Source: Oscillatoria sp. FACHB-1406 (GTDB taxonomy: Bacteria > Cyanobacteriota > Cyanobacteriia > Cyanobacteriales > Spirulinaceae). From it: a stretch of DNA of 64,000 nucleotides. Position numbers and translations under genes: made by a program. The DNA is taken from the NCBI RefSeq assembly GCF_014698145.1, contig NZ_JACJSM010000002.1:310001-374000 (forward strand). The letters run 5' to 3'. Under the pieces are notes generated by a model. It was not told where the DNA came from, ran no database searches, and worked only from the letters and a program-made list of their open reading frames with translations. This document shows, one piece after another, positions 1 through 10,085 of the stretch; positions within the stretch are counted from its first letter, which is position 1; each line of letters opens with the position of its first letter.

Positions 1-2076
1 CCGCGTCGCCCGTCCTAAAGGACGCAATTGTTGGTCGTCGGTGCGGAAGTGAATTGCCATCCCTTGGCGAGAACCGATGATAACGCTATCTTCGCGTTTG
101 GCAAGGCGCACCCAGCGCAATTCGTCGCCCTCCACCAAAGAAATCGCAATTAAACCATTCGTGCGAATATTGCTAAATGCAGCGAGGGCGGTTTTTTTAA
201 TGCAACCTTGACGAGTTAGCATCACCAAGTATTCATCTTCAGTAAAAGCGCTGACGGGGACGAGGGAGGTGATTTTTTCTTCTCGCGTAATCGGCAGCAT
301 TTGTACGATGGGAACGCCGCGCGCGGTACGAGAAGAAACGGGAATGTGATAGGCATTGATGCAGTAAACTACGCCGCGATCGCTAAAGAATAAAATATTG
401 TCGTGGTCGCAACAAGTAATGAAATGTTCGACACCATCATCTTCCTTCATTTTCGCCCCAGCACGGCCCCGCGTTGCCCGGTTTTGTGCCTCAAACGTCG
501 CCACCGGCATCCGCTTAATATATCCTTGTTCGGTCAGCAAAATAACGGCTTGTTCGTTAGCGATTAGATCCGTATCCAGCAGTTCGCCTTCCGCTTGTAC
601 GATTTCAGTGCGGCGCGGAGTTGCGTGAATTTTTTGGATTTCGCGCAATTCCTCTTCAATAATTGCATCGATGCGTTCCCGACGAGCGAGAATATCCTGC
701 AAGTCGGCAATTTTTTCGAGCAATTCTTCGTGTTCGGCTTGAATTTTTTCGGCTTCTAATGCAGTTAAACGTCGTAACTGCATTTGTAAAATCGCATCGG
801 CTTGCACTTCAGACAGTCCGAATTGTTCGACGAGTTCTGCTTTCGCCGTCACCGTGTCGGCTGCCGCGCGAATGAGGTGAATGATGGCATCGAGGTTATC
901 GAGGGCAATCAACAACCCTTGTAAAATATGGTCGCGTTCCTGGGCTTTTCGCAGTTCGTATTGGGTGCGACGGGTAATGGATTCAACGCGGAAGTCCAGG
1001 AAAACGCGCAGGAATTGTTTGAGATCGAGGAGTTGGGGTTCGCCGTTAACCAGCGCCAGCATATTCGCGCCGAAGTTGGCTTGGAGGGGCGTTTGTTTGT
1101 AGAGGTTATTGAGGACGACGCGAGGATAAGCATCGCGCTTGAGTTCGACGACGATGTGCATTCCGGTGCGATCGCTCTCATCGCGAATATCTGCAATCCC
1201 ATCGATCTTTTTATCATTGACCAATTCGGCGATTTTTTCAATCAAAGCCGCTTTATTGGTTTGATAGGGCAGTTCGGTGATAATAATCGCTTCCCGTTCC
1301 GGACGACCGCGCTGTTGCAGGGTTTCGATGCTGGCAACGCCGCGCATCGTAATCGAACCGCGCCCGGTTAAGTAAGCATCGCGAATCCCACTGCGCCCCA
1401 GGATTTGACCGCCCGTGGGCAGGTCGGGACCTTTGATATATTCCATTAACCCTTCCACGCTAATTTCGGGAGTGTGGATGAGGGCGATGCAACCTTCGAC
1501 CAGTTCGTTGAGGTTATGCGGCGGAATGTTGGTGGCCATCCCCACGGCAATCCCGGAGGAACCGTTGAGGAGGAGTTGGGGAACGCGCGCGGGAAGAACT
1601 ACGGGTTCTTGTTGGGAACCATCGAAGTTATCGGCAAAATCGACGGTTTCCGATTCGATATCCCGCAGCATGGCGTTCGTTGCCAGGGTTTGCAGGCGAC
1701 ATTCGGTGTAACGCATCGCAGCGGGCGGGTCGTTATCGACGGAACCGAAGTTACCGTGTCCGTTGATGAGAGGGTCGCGCATGGAGAAGTCTTGCGCCAT
1801 GCGAACCAAAGCATCGTAAACGGCTGTATCGCCGTGGGGGTGATATTTCCCCAAGACTTCCCCGACGACGCGAGCGCATTTACGGAAGGGGCGTTCGGGT
1901 GTGAGTCCCAGTTCGTACATCGCGTAGAGGATGCGCCGGTGAACGGGTTTGAGTCCGTCTCGAGCGTCGGGCAGCGCGCGCCCGACGATGACGCTCATAG
2001 CGTACTCGAGGTAGGATCGCGACATTTCGTTGCTCAAATCTGTGGGAACAATCCGTTCTTGAAAATCGGAAGTCAT
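1..2076 (-). CDS. gyrA: DNA gyrase subunit A (3' end cut by window edge)
   Basis: Type IIA topoisomerase subunit that breaks and rejoins DNA and, with GyrB, introduces negative supercoils. The reverse strand reads [18 protein letters not shown], the usual cyanobacterial GyrA start, followed by the winged-helix/tower region. The catalytic tyrosine is in AAMRYTE, about residue 123, where E. coli has Tyr122. The frame stays open for 692 codons to base 1 and ends in GRATR, near the start of the C-terminal beta-pinwheel, so roughly the last 150 residues lie outside the window. A GGAG lies 11 bases before the ATG. The long plus-strand open frames across this region are antisense shadows. Confidence 0.97.
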   Translation of the reverse strand, partial: MTSDFQERIVPTDLSNEMSRSYLEYAMSVIVGRALPDARDGLKPVHRRILYAMYELGLTPERPFRKCARVVGEVLGKYHPHGDTAVYDALVRMAQDFSMRDPLINGHGNFGSVDNDPPAAMRYTECRLQTLATNAMLRDIESETVDFADNFDGSQQEPVVLPARVPQLLLNGSSGIAVGMATNIPPHNLNELVEGCIALIHTPEISVEGLMEYIKGPDLPTGGQILGRSGIRDAYLTGRGSITMRGVASIETLQQRGRPEREAIIITELPYQTNKAALIEKIAELVNDKKIDGIADIRDESDRTGMHIVVELKRDAYPRVVLNNLYKQTPLQANFGANMLALVNGEPQLLDLKQFLRVFLDFRVESITRRTQYELRKAQERDHILQGLLIALDNLDAIIHLIRAAADTVTAKAELVEQFGLSEVQADAILQMQLRRLTALEAEKIQAEHEELLEKIADLQDILARRERIDAIIEEELREIQKIHATPRRTEIVQAEGELLDTDLIANEQAVILLTEQGYIKRMPVATFEAQNRATRGRAGAKMKEDDGVEHFITCCDHDNILFFSDRGVVYCINAYHIPVSSRTARGVPIVQMLPITREEKITSLVPVSAFTEDEYLVMLTRQGCIKKTALAAFSNIRTNGLIAISLVEGDELRWVRLAKREDSVIIGSRQGMAIHFRTDDQQLRPLGRATR

Positions 2077-2354
2077 GGGGCGGAAAACTCCAATAACAGT
2101 GAGTTTAGGCGGTTAAATACGAAAAAGCAGCTTTAAATGCTACTTTTTGCGCGAAGAAATGTAAAATTTTGCCTGTTTTCTTTAATATTTTAACACAATT
2201 CTTCTGGGGATGAGGGGCGATAGGGCGGGCGGGAAGCCGAGTCAGCCAATGATAGGAATTTACTTAATACTTGCGGTTGCGAGCGATCGCTCTTCCCTAG
2301 ATCTAAAATAGGGTTAGTGTCACCTGCCTCCCGAATCGCTCCGTTCAATTTTCT

Positions 2355-2540
2355 TTAACTATCGATTTGTACTTCGCCATACCAGATTTTCTGCTGGAGA
2401 ACCCGCCATAACTTCGACTCTTGGGGCGTTACTTTTTTATGGCCGTAAATAGCGCTGAAGATTATATCTCGTTCGTCGCGAGAAAGTTTACCATCGGCAA
2501 GGGCGCGATCGATTGTTTTTTGAATTTGTTGGAGTTCCAT
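2355..2540 (-). CDS. Small conserved protein of unknown function (61 aa)
   Basis: Not recognised with certainty. The start chosen is the ATG at 2540 because AAGGAG sits just upstream. The longer open frame to 2759 has no such site, and its extra N-terminus is low-complexity. The 61-residue protein is helical and charged, begins MELQQIQKTIDRAL, and has an ADGKLSRDERDIIFSAI segment resembling one calcium-binding or TerB-like helical repeat. It lies downstream of the cyclase gene and could share its transcript, but a 356-base gap argues for its own promoter. Confidence 0.6.
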   Translation of the reverse strand: MELQQIQKTIDRALADGKLSRDERDIIFSAIYGHKKVTPQESKLWRVLQQKIWYGEVQIDS

Positions 2541-2896
2541 TTCAATCTCCTTATTGGGCTGACATCCCGCTCTGAAGCGGACAAGGAAGAGCGTTCCGGT
2601 ACGGGATTGCCAATGCGAGTCGAGGGGAAAGAGAGAAAAGGCAAGCAGTAAACCGCTTAATTTTGTCGTTTTAGATGAGAGCGTTTTTTGATATCGAGCT
2701 TGTTGCCCTTTCTCTCGCTTAATCTCCTCAAGCATAATCCGGTTTTTCGACCAAAGCACTGCTTTTTAACGAACTGTTACTTAGCAGAACGAAACTTAAT
2801 TTGTATACTTGTGTAATTAACGATGAAGGAAGATTGAGACTGTCAAGTTTTTTGAACTTTAAGAAGGGGGTTATTGATGCAGGCAATACCAAAGTC
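2541..2896. other. Intergenic stretch without a convincing gene
   Basis: 356 bases between the cyclase gene and the 61-aa gene. An open frame extends upstream from the small gene across this stretch but lacks a ribosome binding site and family resemblance. No strong hairpin with a T-run was seen. It probably holds the promoter or leader of the 61-aa gene. Confidence 0.4.
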
Positions 2897-4702
2897 TTAA
2901 GGGAGTAAAGATTGTCGCACAAAAGACTGTTGGTTCTGGCAACGGTTCAGCAAAATGCGTGCCGCGCGATCGCGCGGATTCTGATTCAGACAGTCGCTAA
3001 ATCGAATCGCAGCCTCCTCAAAGACCTGCTGTTGGTAAAGTTGTCGCGCTTCTTCAAACAGCCATCTCGTTGCAAACTTCCCTTCTTTGAGCGCCGCATC
3101 GTCCATCTCAAAAACTTCATAAACCGTTACTAATTCTAACTTTCCCTTCACCTGAGTCTTATCGATAGGGCGAATGGCATAACGTTCGGGATTGGCTAAT
3201 TTGAGCCAAGTTTGCTCGGAAATTAATAAAGGCAAGCCATATTCTTTTGTTAGTCCTTCTAAACGGGAAGCAAGATTAACTGCATCACCAATCGCGGTAC
3301 TATCCATGCGCGACTGACCCCCCACTGTCCCTAACATTAATTTCCCCGTATTGATCCCAATACCGATCGCAATTTTTCTGCGTTCTTGTTGTTCGCGAAT
3401 TGCATTGAATTCGTCCAATCGCTGTAACATCGTAATTCCGGCTTGCAGGGCATCATCCGCACTGCCGTGAAATAATGCCATAATTCCATCGCCGATGTAT
3501 TTATCGATAAAGCCGCGATTTTCGATGATCGCCGGTTCCATGTGACTCAAATAATCATTGATGAAGGTAACATTTTCCTCCATACTCATCTGCTCGGAGA
3601 GAGTCGTGAAAGAGCGGATATCTGAGAACAAGATTGACATTTCTTGTTCCACTGTTTCTCCGAGTTCGATATCAACGATGCTTTCTTTATCTAATAACTG
3701 AAGAAATTGATAGGGGACAAAGCGTGCCGTTGCTTCTGTGAGTTGAACTTGGGCATCAAGAGCGGCTTCAAGATCGACATTCACCTTAAAGAGATCGGAA
3801 ATAAACTGTTGTCGTTCTTGCTCGGCAGCGAGGCGATCGCTAATATCAGCAAAAGCCGCAATTGCATAAGCAATCTTTCCATTCGCGTCATAAATTGGCG
3901 TTCCCCAAGACTCTAAAGGAATACTGATATTGCTGTGGCGAATTTCTAGGTCGTCAAGTCGAGTGGTTTCGCCGTTTAAAGCGCGGTTTAATGGTAAGTC
4001 TTCAGGGGAATATAATTCCTCTGTGTTTACTCGATAAAGCTGATACATATTATCAATTTTTTCGAGTTCGATTCCTGGCATAAAATCCCGACCGAGTAAA
4101 TATTTAGCTTTACGATTAAGATAAGACAGGATGCCATTATTATTGATAATCACAACACCAACCGGAATACCATCCAAAAATTGTTGGAGGCGATTTTCGT
4201 TTTCCTGAAGCTGAGAGATTAGTTGTAACTGCTTTTGATTGGCGGCTTCTAAAGCTTGATTGACTTGTTGTAACTTCAGGGTTTGTTCCCCAATCTGCTG
4301 CTTCTGCAAATAACTATTTAAAGCTTCCGCAACTGTCAAGTTGAGATCTTCTGCTTGCCAGGGTTTACTGATATAACGATACAGTTTCGCCTCATTAACT
4401 GCATTGCCAACTGCCGTTGCATCAGCTTGCCCTGTCAGCATAATTTTTAAGGCTTCGGGGTATTGTTGATGAATTCGTTTGAGTAACTCATCGCCTTTCA
4501 AATGAGGCATAATATAGTCCGAAATAATTACCGGAATATCGTAGCCTTCTGCGCGTAAGTCTTCAAATAATTCTAAGGCTTCCGAACCACTTTCAGCGAT
4601 TTCGATCGCATAGTCTCTTCCAAACGCCTCTCTCAATTCTGCCTTAAGACTTAGCAGAACTGTTCTTTCATCATCAACGCAAAGAATTGCTCTTTTTTTC
4701 AT
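2897..4702 (-). CDS. Receiver-PAS-class III nucleotidyl cyclase (predicted adenylyl cyclase)
   Basis: Response-regulator cyclase predicted to make cAMP when its receiver is phosphorylated. Domains in 601 residues: receiver 4-125 (phospho-acceptor Asp62 in SDYIMP, Lys near 114 in SKPW), coiled coil 130-172, PAS about 173-290, cyclase homology domain about 352-520, short helical tail. Metal aspartates are Asp361 (LFSDIRSF) and Asp405 (IGDGIMALF). Lys401 and Thr469 occupy the purine-recognition positions, the pair known in cyanobacterial adenylyl cyclases of the CyaC type. Transition-state Asn476 and Arg480 are present. It is the last gene of a same-strand run with a histidine kinase and a lone receiver. 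cAMP production is inferred from residues only. Confidence 0.9.
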   Translation of the reverse strand: MKKRAILCVDDERTVLLSLKAELREAFGRDYAIEIAESGSEALELFEDLRAEGYDIPVIISDYIMPHLKGDELLKRIHQQYPEALKIMLTGQADATAVGNAVNEAKLYRYISKPWQAEDLNLTVAEALNSYLQKQQIGEQTLKLQQVNQALEAANQKQLQLISQLQENENRLQQFLDGIPVGVVIINNNGILSYLNRKAKYLLGRDFMPGIELEKIDNMYQLYRVNTEELYSPEDLPLNRALNGETTRLDDLEIRHSNISIPLESWGTPIYDANGKIAYAIAAFADISDRLAAEQERQQFISDLFKVNVDLEAALDAQVQLTEATARFVPYQFLQLLDKESIVDIELGETVEQEMSILFSDIRSFTTLSEQMSMEENVTFINDYLSHMEPAIIENRGFIDKYIGDGIMALFHGSADDALQAGITMLQRLDEFNAIREQQERRKIAIGIGINTGKLMLGTVGGQSRMDSTAIGDAVNLASRLEGLTKEYGLPLLISEQTWLKLANPERYAIRPIDKTQVKGKLELVTVYEVFEMDDAALKEGKFATRWLFEEARQLYQQQVFEEAAIRFSDCLNQNPRDRAARILLNRCQNQQSFVRQSLLP

Positions 4703-4776
4703 GCGCGTTTGTTCGAGTTTCCTAAGCTTGATTGCCGAGCCTAATTTTTCATTGAAACTATAAATATTCGTCAGTT

Positions 4777-5172
4777 TCAGGTCATCGCTAATGCTGATTT
4801 TAACAAAGATAATAAATCTTCATCCGACCAAGGCTTACGCAGACAACCATGCAGGTTTGCCAGTTCGTAAGCGCGTTCTACAGCCGTTTTATCGGCTTGT
4901 CCGGTGAGCATAACCGTGACGATATTGGGAAATTTTTTATGAATCTCGATTAATAGCTCGTCTCCTTTCATTCCTGGCATCAACCAATCGGAAACGACAA
5001 TGACAATTTTTACATTTTCTTCGACTAATTCTTCAACTAGCTCTAAAGCGTCGTCGGCATTTTCTGCGACTTCATAATTGTAAGTATCTCCAAAATACCC
5101 CTTAATTTGTGCTTTGAGGCTTTTCAAGATAGTTTGTTCGTCATCGACGCAGAGGATAACTGGCTTTGACAT
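4777..5172 (-). CDS. Stand-alone response regulator receiver (CheY-like)
   Basis: A 131-residue receiver with no output domain. The start is the internal ATG at 5172 (MSKPVILCVDDE), which places the acidic pair at residues 10-11 as in the cyclase next door; an upstream in-frame start would add 20 residues unlike the family. The phospho-acceptor is Asp62 in SDWLMPGMKG, with the Thr/Lys switch residues in MLTGQAD and RKPW. It is closely similar to the receiver of the downstream cyclase (SDYIMPHLKGDELL versus SDWLMPGMKGDELL), so the two probably arose by duplication and may compete for, or relay, phosphate from the kinase 110 bp upstream. Confidence 0.93.
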   Translation of the reverse strand: MSKPVILCVDDEQTILKSLKAQIKGYFGDTYNYEVAENADDALELVEELVEENVKIVIVVSDWLMPGMKGDELLIEIHKKFPNIVTVMLTGQADKTAVERAYELANLHGCLRKPWSDEDLLSLLKSALAMT

Positions 5173-5282
5173 CTTATTTCGCGTGCAAATCAATAAGGTA
5201 CAATCAATATAACATCTATAGTATGGGGTCATATCTGTCGCTGGAGCTTGCGACTGCCCGATGGGATAGGAAACCGCAGTTT

Positions 5283-7889
5283 CTAGTTAAGCGCCGTAAC
5301 GTTTCTCTTTGCCGGTTCCTCCGGAGAGAGATTGCGGGGAATCAAAATCGCGATCGCGGTTCTTCCGGGCTGGGATTCGACGGAAATTTCTCCCTGATGC
5401 TTTTTAACGACTTTACGCACGATATCAAGGCCTAAACCGCTCCCTTCTCCTGCCGCTTTAGTTGTAAAAAATGGGTCGAATATTCTCGGTAAAATTTCGG
5501 GAGGAATGCCCTTACCGCTATCGATAAAGACGGCTTGAATAAAATTGTCTCGTTCCGAAATATCGATCGTTAGCGTGCCAGAATAGTCCATTGCTTGGAT
5601 AGCATTGTGGATTAAATTCGTCCAAACCTGATTGAGTTCGTCCGGATAACACCAAATCGGCTCGATTTCGGTGTAGTGACGAACAACCTCAATTCCTTGC
5701 TTGAGTTGATTGTGATAGAGCGTTAAAACCGTATCGATCCCCTCCGTAAGGCTAGCCAAAACTCGCTTGCCCTCGGGGTTGTCGTGGGCGTAAGTTTTCA
5801 GGGCAAAGACAATTTTTGAAGCGCGAGCAGTAGCCAGAGTAATAATTTGCAAGCCGCGCTGCAAAGTGGCTAATTTATAGGCAAGTTCGATAATTTCGGG
5901 GCTGTTCGGCTCCTTAAACAGAGGCAAAAAGCCTTCAATATCTTCGTAGATGCCTATATCAACGAGAGCATCGGCAAAACTGTCTGCTTTGTCGATGTTT
6001 TCCGCTTCCAAATCCCGAGCTAGAGCGCGCCTGAATTTGCGTTCCTCACGAGCGCTATAGGAGCTTTCTTGGTTTTGCGCCCGGTTTAATAAAGCAAAGA
6101 AAAGCGTTTCAACTTCAGGAGAAAGGGAGCGCAATAAATCGGGCAACTGCTTGAAAGTTTGCTCGAGAAATTTATTCATATTGCCGGCTGAAGATTGAAT
6201 CGCACCCAAGGGAGTATTGATTTCGTGGGCGACACCGGCAACCAATTGCCCTAAAGCAGCCATTTTTTCCGACTGAACGAGTTCGTCTCGCGCGGTTTCG
6301 AGTTCCTTGAACGCTAGCGTTAATTCCTGATTGCGCTGTTGTAATTCTTCAGTGCGTTCGGTAACTTGTCCTTCGAGGGTGCGGTTGTAATTTTCGAGGA
6401 TTTGTTCGGCTCGGCGGCGTTCGGTGATGTCGGTAAAGGTTGCGATCGCGTACTTAACCCCTCCGGCTCCATCATAAATCGGCGTTCCCAAACATTCAAT
6501 CGGGATAACCCGATCGCGCAGACGAATTTCCAAGTCCTCAGCGCGCGTGCTAACGCCTTGTAGTGCCATCGCGATCGGCAAGCGATCGTTAGGATACAAT
6601 TCGTCCGTACCGCTCAAATAAGTTTGATAAACCTCGGCAAGCGCCTCGGAAGGGGCGGAATCCACGATGCCTTTGCCGAGTAACTGCTGGCCGGTACGAT
6701 TGGTGTAGTAGGGTTTGCCCTGGCTGTCGATAACAAACACGCCTACGGGAATAGCATCGAGAAAGTCTGCCAGTCGGCGTTCGCTGGCAGAGAGCGCGGC
6801 AAATGAGGCTTCTATCTGTCCGGCCATTTGATTGAAGGCGGCGGCGAGCGCGCCTAATTCGTTGCGAGTTTCGACGGCAACTTGTACCTGGAAGTTGCCT
6901 TCTCGAATTTGAGTTGCGCCTTCTGTTAGCTGATTTAAAGGTCGAATCAATTGGCTGGAGAAGAGCAAACTCGCTAGTCCTGCGAGCGTCGTCACGGCTA
7001 ATAACGTTCCGCCGACAACAACTATCATTTGGCGCGCGGGGGCGTAAACTTCTCGCGTCGGCTGTTCGGTAATGACTTTCCAGGGAACGTTACGGGTAGG
7101 GGCTAGAGTGCCGAGAACTTCTGTGCCGTACAAACCGCGATAGCGGTCTAAAAATTCACTTCCGATGGAAAGAAACTTAGAGCGATGCGCGATCGCGAAG
7201 GGTCGTTCGGAGATATCTTCTACCGTAGCAGTTTCGGGAGAATTCCTCGCTTCGGCAATCAGACGCAGGCGATTATCGATAACGTAAGCATAACCCGTCT
7301 TGCCGACGCGGGTATGGGAAAGGACAACCCACAGAAAGCTGAGATTAATGCGAGCGGTTAATACGCCATCGACGCGATCGCTATTATTACGCACGGGAAC
7401 CGCTAATTTAACGGTGGGAAGTTTCAGTTCGGGATCGATTTCGACTGGGCCGACGTAATCTTCGTTATGGGCAAAAGCACGGATAAAAACGGGCTGTTGG
7501 CGTTGATTTTCGAGCTTAACGGGGCGCGTGAGGGAAGCCGTGACAATCGCGTTGCCTTGTCTATCGAGGAGTGCGACGGACTCAAAGGCTTCGTTATGGC
7601 GGGCGAGAGCTTCGAGTAAATTTTGTTGGGCCGAGCGCGGAAGCTCAGTAAAACCGCGCATTCGAGCTAGATAATTGAGCTTGCTTTGAACGTCGTTGAG
7701 ATATTCGTCAATTTCTCGGGCTGCCGATTCACCGCGTTCTTGCTGGAGGGCAATGGCTTGCTGCAACAGGCTTTTAAAGCTGAGGGTCGCAACGAGTCCG
7801 CCCGCGAGCAGGGCTGCCGTTACAGCCAGCGCGATCGCGCCGTAACGCAGTTGGCGAGCAAGGGTCAGGGGAGATTGGTAGTCTTTCAT
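5283..7889 (-). CDS. Cache-HAMP-PAS sensor histidine kinase
   Basis: Membrane histidine kinase of 868 residues. Transmembrane helix about 15-38; extracytoplasmic Cache-like sensor about 40-285; second helix about 288-314; HAMP 315-367; PAS 370-492; coiled coil; HisKA-like H-box with His555 (GVAHEINTP); ATPase with Asn762 (NLIHNAIQA), G1 DSGKGI 790-795 and G2 GEGSGLGL 814-821. About 150 helical residues separate the H-box from the ATPase core, longer than in minimal kinases. It presumably phosphorylates the two receivers encoded just downstream. A BMP-type lipoprotein gene ends 68 bp upstream on the same strand and could supply the ligand-binding partner. Confidence 0.95.
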   Translation of the reverse strand: MKDYQSPLTLARQLRYGAIALAVTAALLAGGLVATLSFKSLLQQAIALQQERGESAAREIDEYLNDVQSKLNYLARMRGFTELPRSAQQNLLEALARHNEAFESVALLDRQGNAIVTASLTRPVKLENQRQQPVFIRAFAHNEDYVGPVEIDPELKLPTVKLAVPVRNNSDRVDGVLTARINLSFLWVVLSHTRVGKTGYAYVIDNRLRLIAEARNSPETATVEDISERPFAIAHRSKFLSIGSEFLDRYRGLYGTEVLGTLAPTRNVPWKVITEQPTREVYAPARQMIVVVGGTLLAVTTLAGLASLLFSSQLIRPLNQLTEGATQIREGNFQVQVAVETRNELGALAAAFNQMAGQIEASFAALSASERRLADFLDAIPVGVFVIDSQGKPYYTNRTGQQLLGKGIVDSAPSEALAEVYQTYLSGTDELYPNDRLPIAMALQGVSTRAEDLEIRLRDRVIPIECLGTPIYDGAGGVKYAIATFTDITERRRAEQILENYNRTLEGQVTERTEELQQRNQELTLAFKELETARDELVQSEKMAALGQLVAGVAHEINTPLGAIQSSAGNMNKFLEQTFKQLPDLLRSLSPEVETLFFALLNRAQNQESSYSAREERKFRRALARDLEAENIDKADSFADALVDIGIYEDIEGFLPLFKEPNSPEIIELAYKLATLQRGLQIITLATARASKIVFALKTYAHDNPEGKRVLASLTEGIDTVLTLYHNQLKQGIEVVRHYTEIEPIWCYPDELNQVWTNLIHNAIQAMDYSGTLTIDISERDNFIQAVFIDSGKGIPPEILPRIFDPFFTTKAAGEGSGLGLDIVRKVVKKHQGEISVESQPGRTAIAILIPRNLSPEEPAKRNVTALN

Positions 7890-7957
7890 GCCGGTTATAG
7901 GAGCATTCTATCGAAGGGCTGTTTCCATTGCGATCGCTTCGTGCCTATAAGTATAAA

Positions 7958-8998
7958 TTACGGCAAAATCTCGAGCTTATCCGTGAAGATTTCCTCGGTG
8001 ATTGCTTTGACTTTTGCTTCTTGTGCGGCGGTAAGCGTGCCTCGGAACGGCGTTAGCATTTGCACCCCGTCTTTAATACCGAGTTTGTATTGCTTGCCCT
8101 GCCAGCGCCCGCTTTGGACGAGAATTCCGCCTTGGAGCATGAGCTTGGGAACATCTTGTAAGGCGCTGGTAATGACGCGATCGGGGGCGAGAGGGGCGCG
8201 ATCGCGATCCCAGCCCATCAGCCAGACTTTCTCTTTGCGCGCCATCTTAAATACTCGTTCTTCTGCCGGTTCGGCGCTGATGGCGATAATATCGGTTCCG
8301 TCTTGAATGAGTGCCTCAGCAACTTTCCCAACCTTATCGCGATCTGTCCAAGTTCCCGCCCATTCAATTTTGGCTTGAATATTGGGATCGATCGCTTTTG
8401 CACCCTGCACGAAAGAATTCGCCCGTTCTTTCATGTGAGAATAGTCCACGCCGCCGATAAAAGCGACTTTTCGGCTTTGGGATTTCATCGCCGCGATCGC
8501 ACCCGTTAAATATCCCAATTCGCCACTCCGAAAAATTAAACACCCTTGATTGATATTATTCCCCGGACAGTTGGTTGTAGCGGAAAACTTAACCCGGGGA
8601 TACTTTTTGGCGACTTTTTCGATCGCGCTCAGAAACTCGCCGCCATGACCGATGACAAAGTTGAACCCCTCCCGCGCGTAGCGATCGAAGACTTCCTCTT
8701 TCGCCGGTTCTGGCAATTCGCTCGCCTTCTCCGTGTAGGCAATTTGCGCGCCCAGTTCTTTCTCGAGCAATTTCAACCCCTCAAACCCCGCCTGACTCCA
8801 AGAACCATCGTTTTTAGTCGTCGGCAGTACCATTGCGACTTTGAAACCTCCCGTTTTTACCCGTTCCGATCCTGCGGAGGAAGAGGGCAAGTTTGGCTCG
8901 CAACTCAGCGAAAGCATCGCGAATCCCCACAATCCCGCCAGGAATAGCCACCCAAAACGGCGACGGTGCAACTTAGCGATCGCCACACCGGGCAGCAT
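7958..8998 (-). CDS. BMP-family (Med/PnrA-like) substrate-binding lipoprotein
   Basis: Predicted lipid-anchored periplasmic binding protein of the BMP family, whose known members bind nucleosides for ABC transporters. The start at 8998 (MLPGVAIAK) is preferred: it has GGAG just upstream and gives a signal peptide with lipobox LSLSC near residue 33. The alternative start at 9064 adds 22 residues. Family-like segments include NDGSWSQAGFEG, GHGGEFLSAI and FIGGVDYSHM. No permease or ATPase gene is adjacent. Instead a Cache histidine kinase follows in 68 bp, so a role as an accessory sensor is plausible but unproven. Confidence 0.88.
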   Translation of the reverse strand: MLPGVAIAKLHRRRFGWLFLAGLWGFAMLSLSCEPNLPSSSAGSERVKTGGFKVAMVLPTTKNDGSWSQAGFEGLKLLEKELGAQIAYTEKASELPEPAKEEVFDRYAREGFNFVIGHGGEFLSAIEKVAKKYPRVKFSATTNCPGNNINQGCLIFRSGELGYLTGAIAAMKSQSRKVAFIGGVDYSHMKERANSFVQGAKAIDPNIQAKIEWAGTWTDRDKVGKVAEALIQDGTDIIAISAEPAEERVFKMARKEKVWLMGWDRDRAPLAPDRVITSALQDVPKLMLQGGILVQSGRWQGKQYKLGIKDGVQMLTPFRGTLTAAQEAKVKAITEEIFTDKLEILP

Positions 8999-9663
8999 TA
9001 TTCTCCAAGATTTAAAGGCAGCAAAAATGCGAAATCCACGTTGGAGAAAAGGACGAAAAGGCATAGCTCGTACTCGGTTATTGGGGATCGGTTTTGTTGC
9101 AACCCGTTTTCTGCCCTAAAAGTCGAGGGCATTCAGTCGTCCCAGTCAATCTTCGGTATCTGCATTCTGTCAAAACTATCGAGGCAAGTTCAGGGTTTTT
9201 ACGCGATCTAGTATCCGTAAAAATACCATAATATCAGCAAAATTGCTATGAAAAAAATCTTATAGCAGTCTGCACTGAGATTATAGCGTTGGAGTTTCTC
9301 AGTTTTGCAATCCCTTCGCGAATAGATTTAGTCGCTAGTTCGCCCGAAAAAACTCCTGTTGGTGCTGGTTATTGTCGCTACCGCCATCGGCAAACTCTTA
9401 AAAATCGGCTCGAGCGTCCCGCTGCTTTACAATTTGTCGTGGAAATTTTAGGGGATATTTTTTCGGCATGAATCTGGCGGGCGCAACGGGGACGCTCGAA
9501 CAGCGGCGTTGCAGATCTTAGGCGCGATCGGTTTATAAGCTCTTACTCAAAAATGCACCTCGGGAACTGAATGAGGATGTAATAAAGTTAGAGTAGAAAG
9601 TGTCTGCTCATCCTAACGTGAGCCAAGATAGTTTTGGGAGCCTCTAGAAATTAAGATTTAACT
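8999..9663. other. Intergenic region, no supported gene
   Basis: 665 bases between two divergent genes. A 60-codon plus-strand frame at 9289-9471 begins with TTG, lacks a ribosome binding site and resembles nothing I know. The stretch is relatively AT-rich around 9230-9280 and should contain promoters for both flanking genes. No repeat of the families found elsewhere in the window was seen. Confidence 0.4.
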
Positions 9664-10038
9664 ATGTCTCTGGATAACTTAAAACCTGCTTCTAAAGCGG
9701 ATGCCATCGTCTACGCCCCCTATTTTCAGGGGAACAAGCGGAATTTGCTACCATTAGCGATTGGCTTGTATCAACTCGGATCTTTAGAGGGCGAACGCCA
9801 TATCGAAGGTGGGGAGAGCATTCCCTTTGTAGCGACTTGGTACGTGACGAAGCTGCCAACGGAGTTAACAGGCTGTCGCCTGCAATTTGCTGGAAATTCT
9901 GAGTTAGCCTACGAAACGAGAATCCAAAATTCGGAGTTTGTCGATCATTTGCTAGAGTTGCTCATGAACTACAAGCGCAGCAGACAAACCGATTTTACTC
10001 GTGCTTTTTATAGAAAATTACTCAAAATTGATGAATAA
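9664..10038 (+). CDS. ebsA: EbsA-like type IV pilus biogenesis protein
   Basis: A 124-residue cytosolic protein beginning MSLDNLKPASKADAIVYAPY. From memory it matches the cyanobacterial EbsA family, in which the Synechococcus elongatus protein joins PilB and Hfq in a complex needed for type IV pili and for biofilm self-suppression. Length and the segments FQGNKRNLLPLAIGLYQ and GGESIPFVATW fit that family; no catalytic motif is visible. It is followed 47 bp later by a BioD/phosphotransacetylase-like gene on the same strand. The assignment rests on recall of family sequence, not on a search. Confidence 0.62.
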   Translation: MSLDNLKPASKADAIVYAPYFQGNKRNLLPLAIGLYQLGSLEGERHIEGGESIPFVATWYVTKLPTELTGCRLQFAGNSELAYETRIQNSEFVDHLLELLMNYKRSRQTDFTRAFYRKLLKIDE

Positions 10039-10085
10039 AAAGCTTATTTTAAGTGCTATTACTTATACGGAGAAGGAGTGAGGGT

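Noticed and set aside
928-2136. Two long plus-strand open frames opposite gyrA
   Set aside because: They are antisense to a clear GyrA reading frame and show no family features; the high-GC codon pattern creates such shadows.
9289-9471. 60-codon plus-strand frame
   Set aside because: TTG start, no ribosome binding site and no family resemblance.
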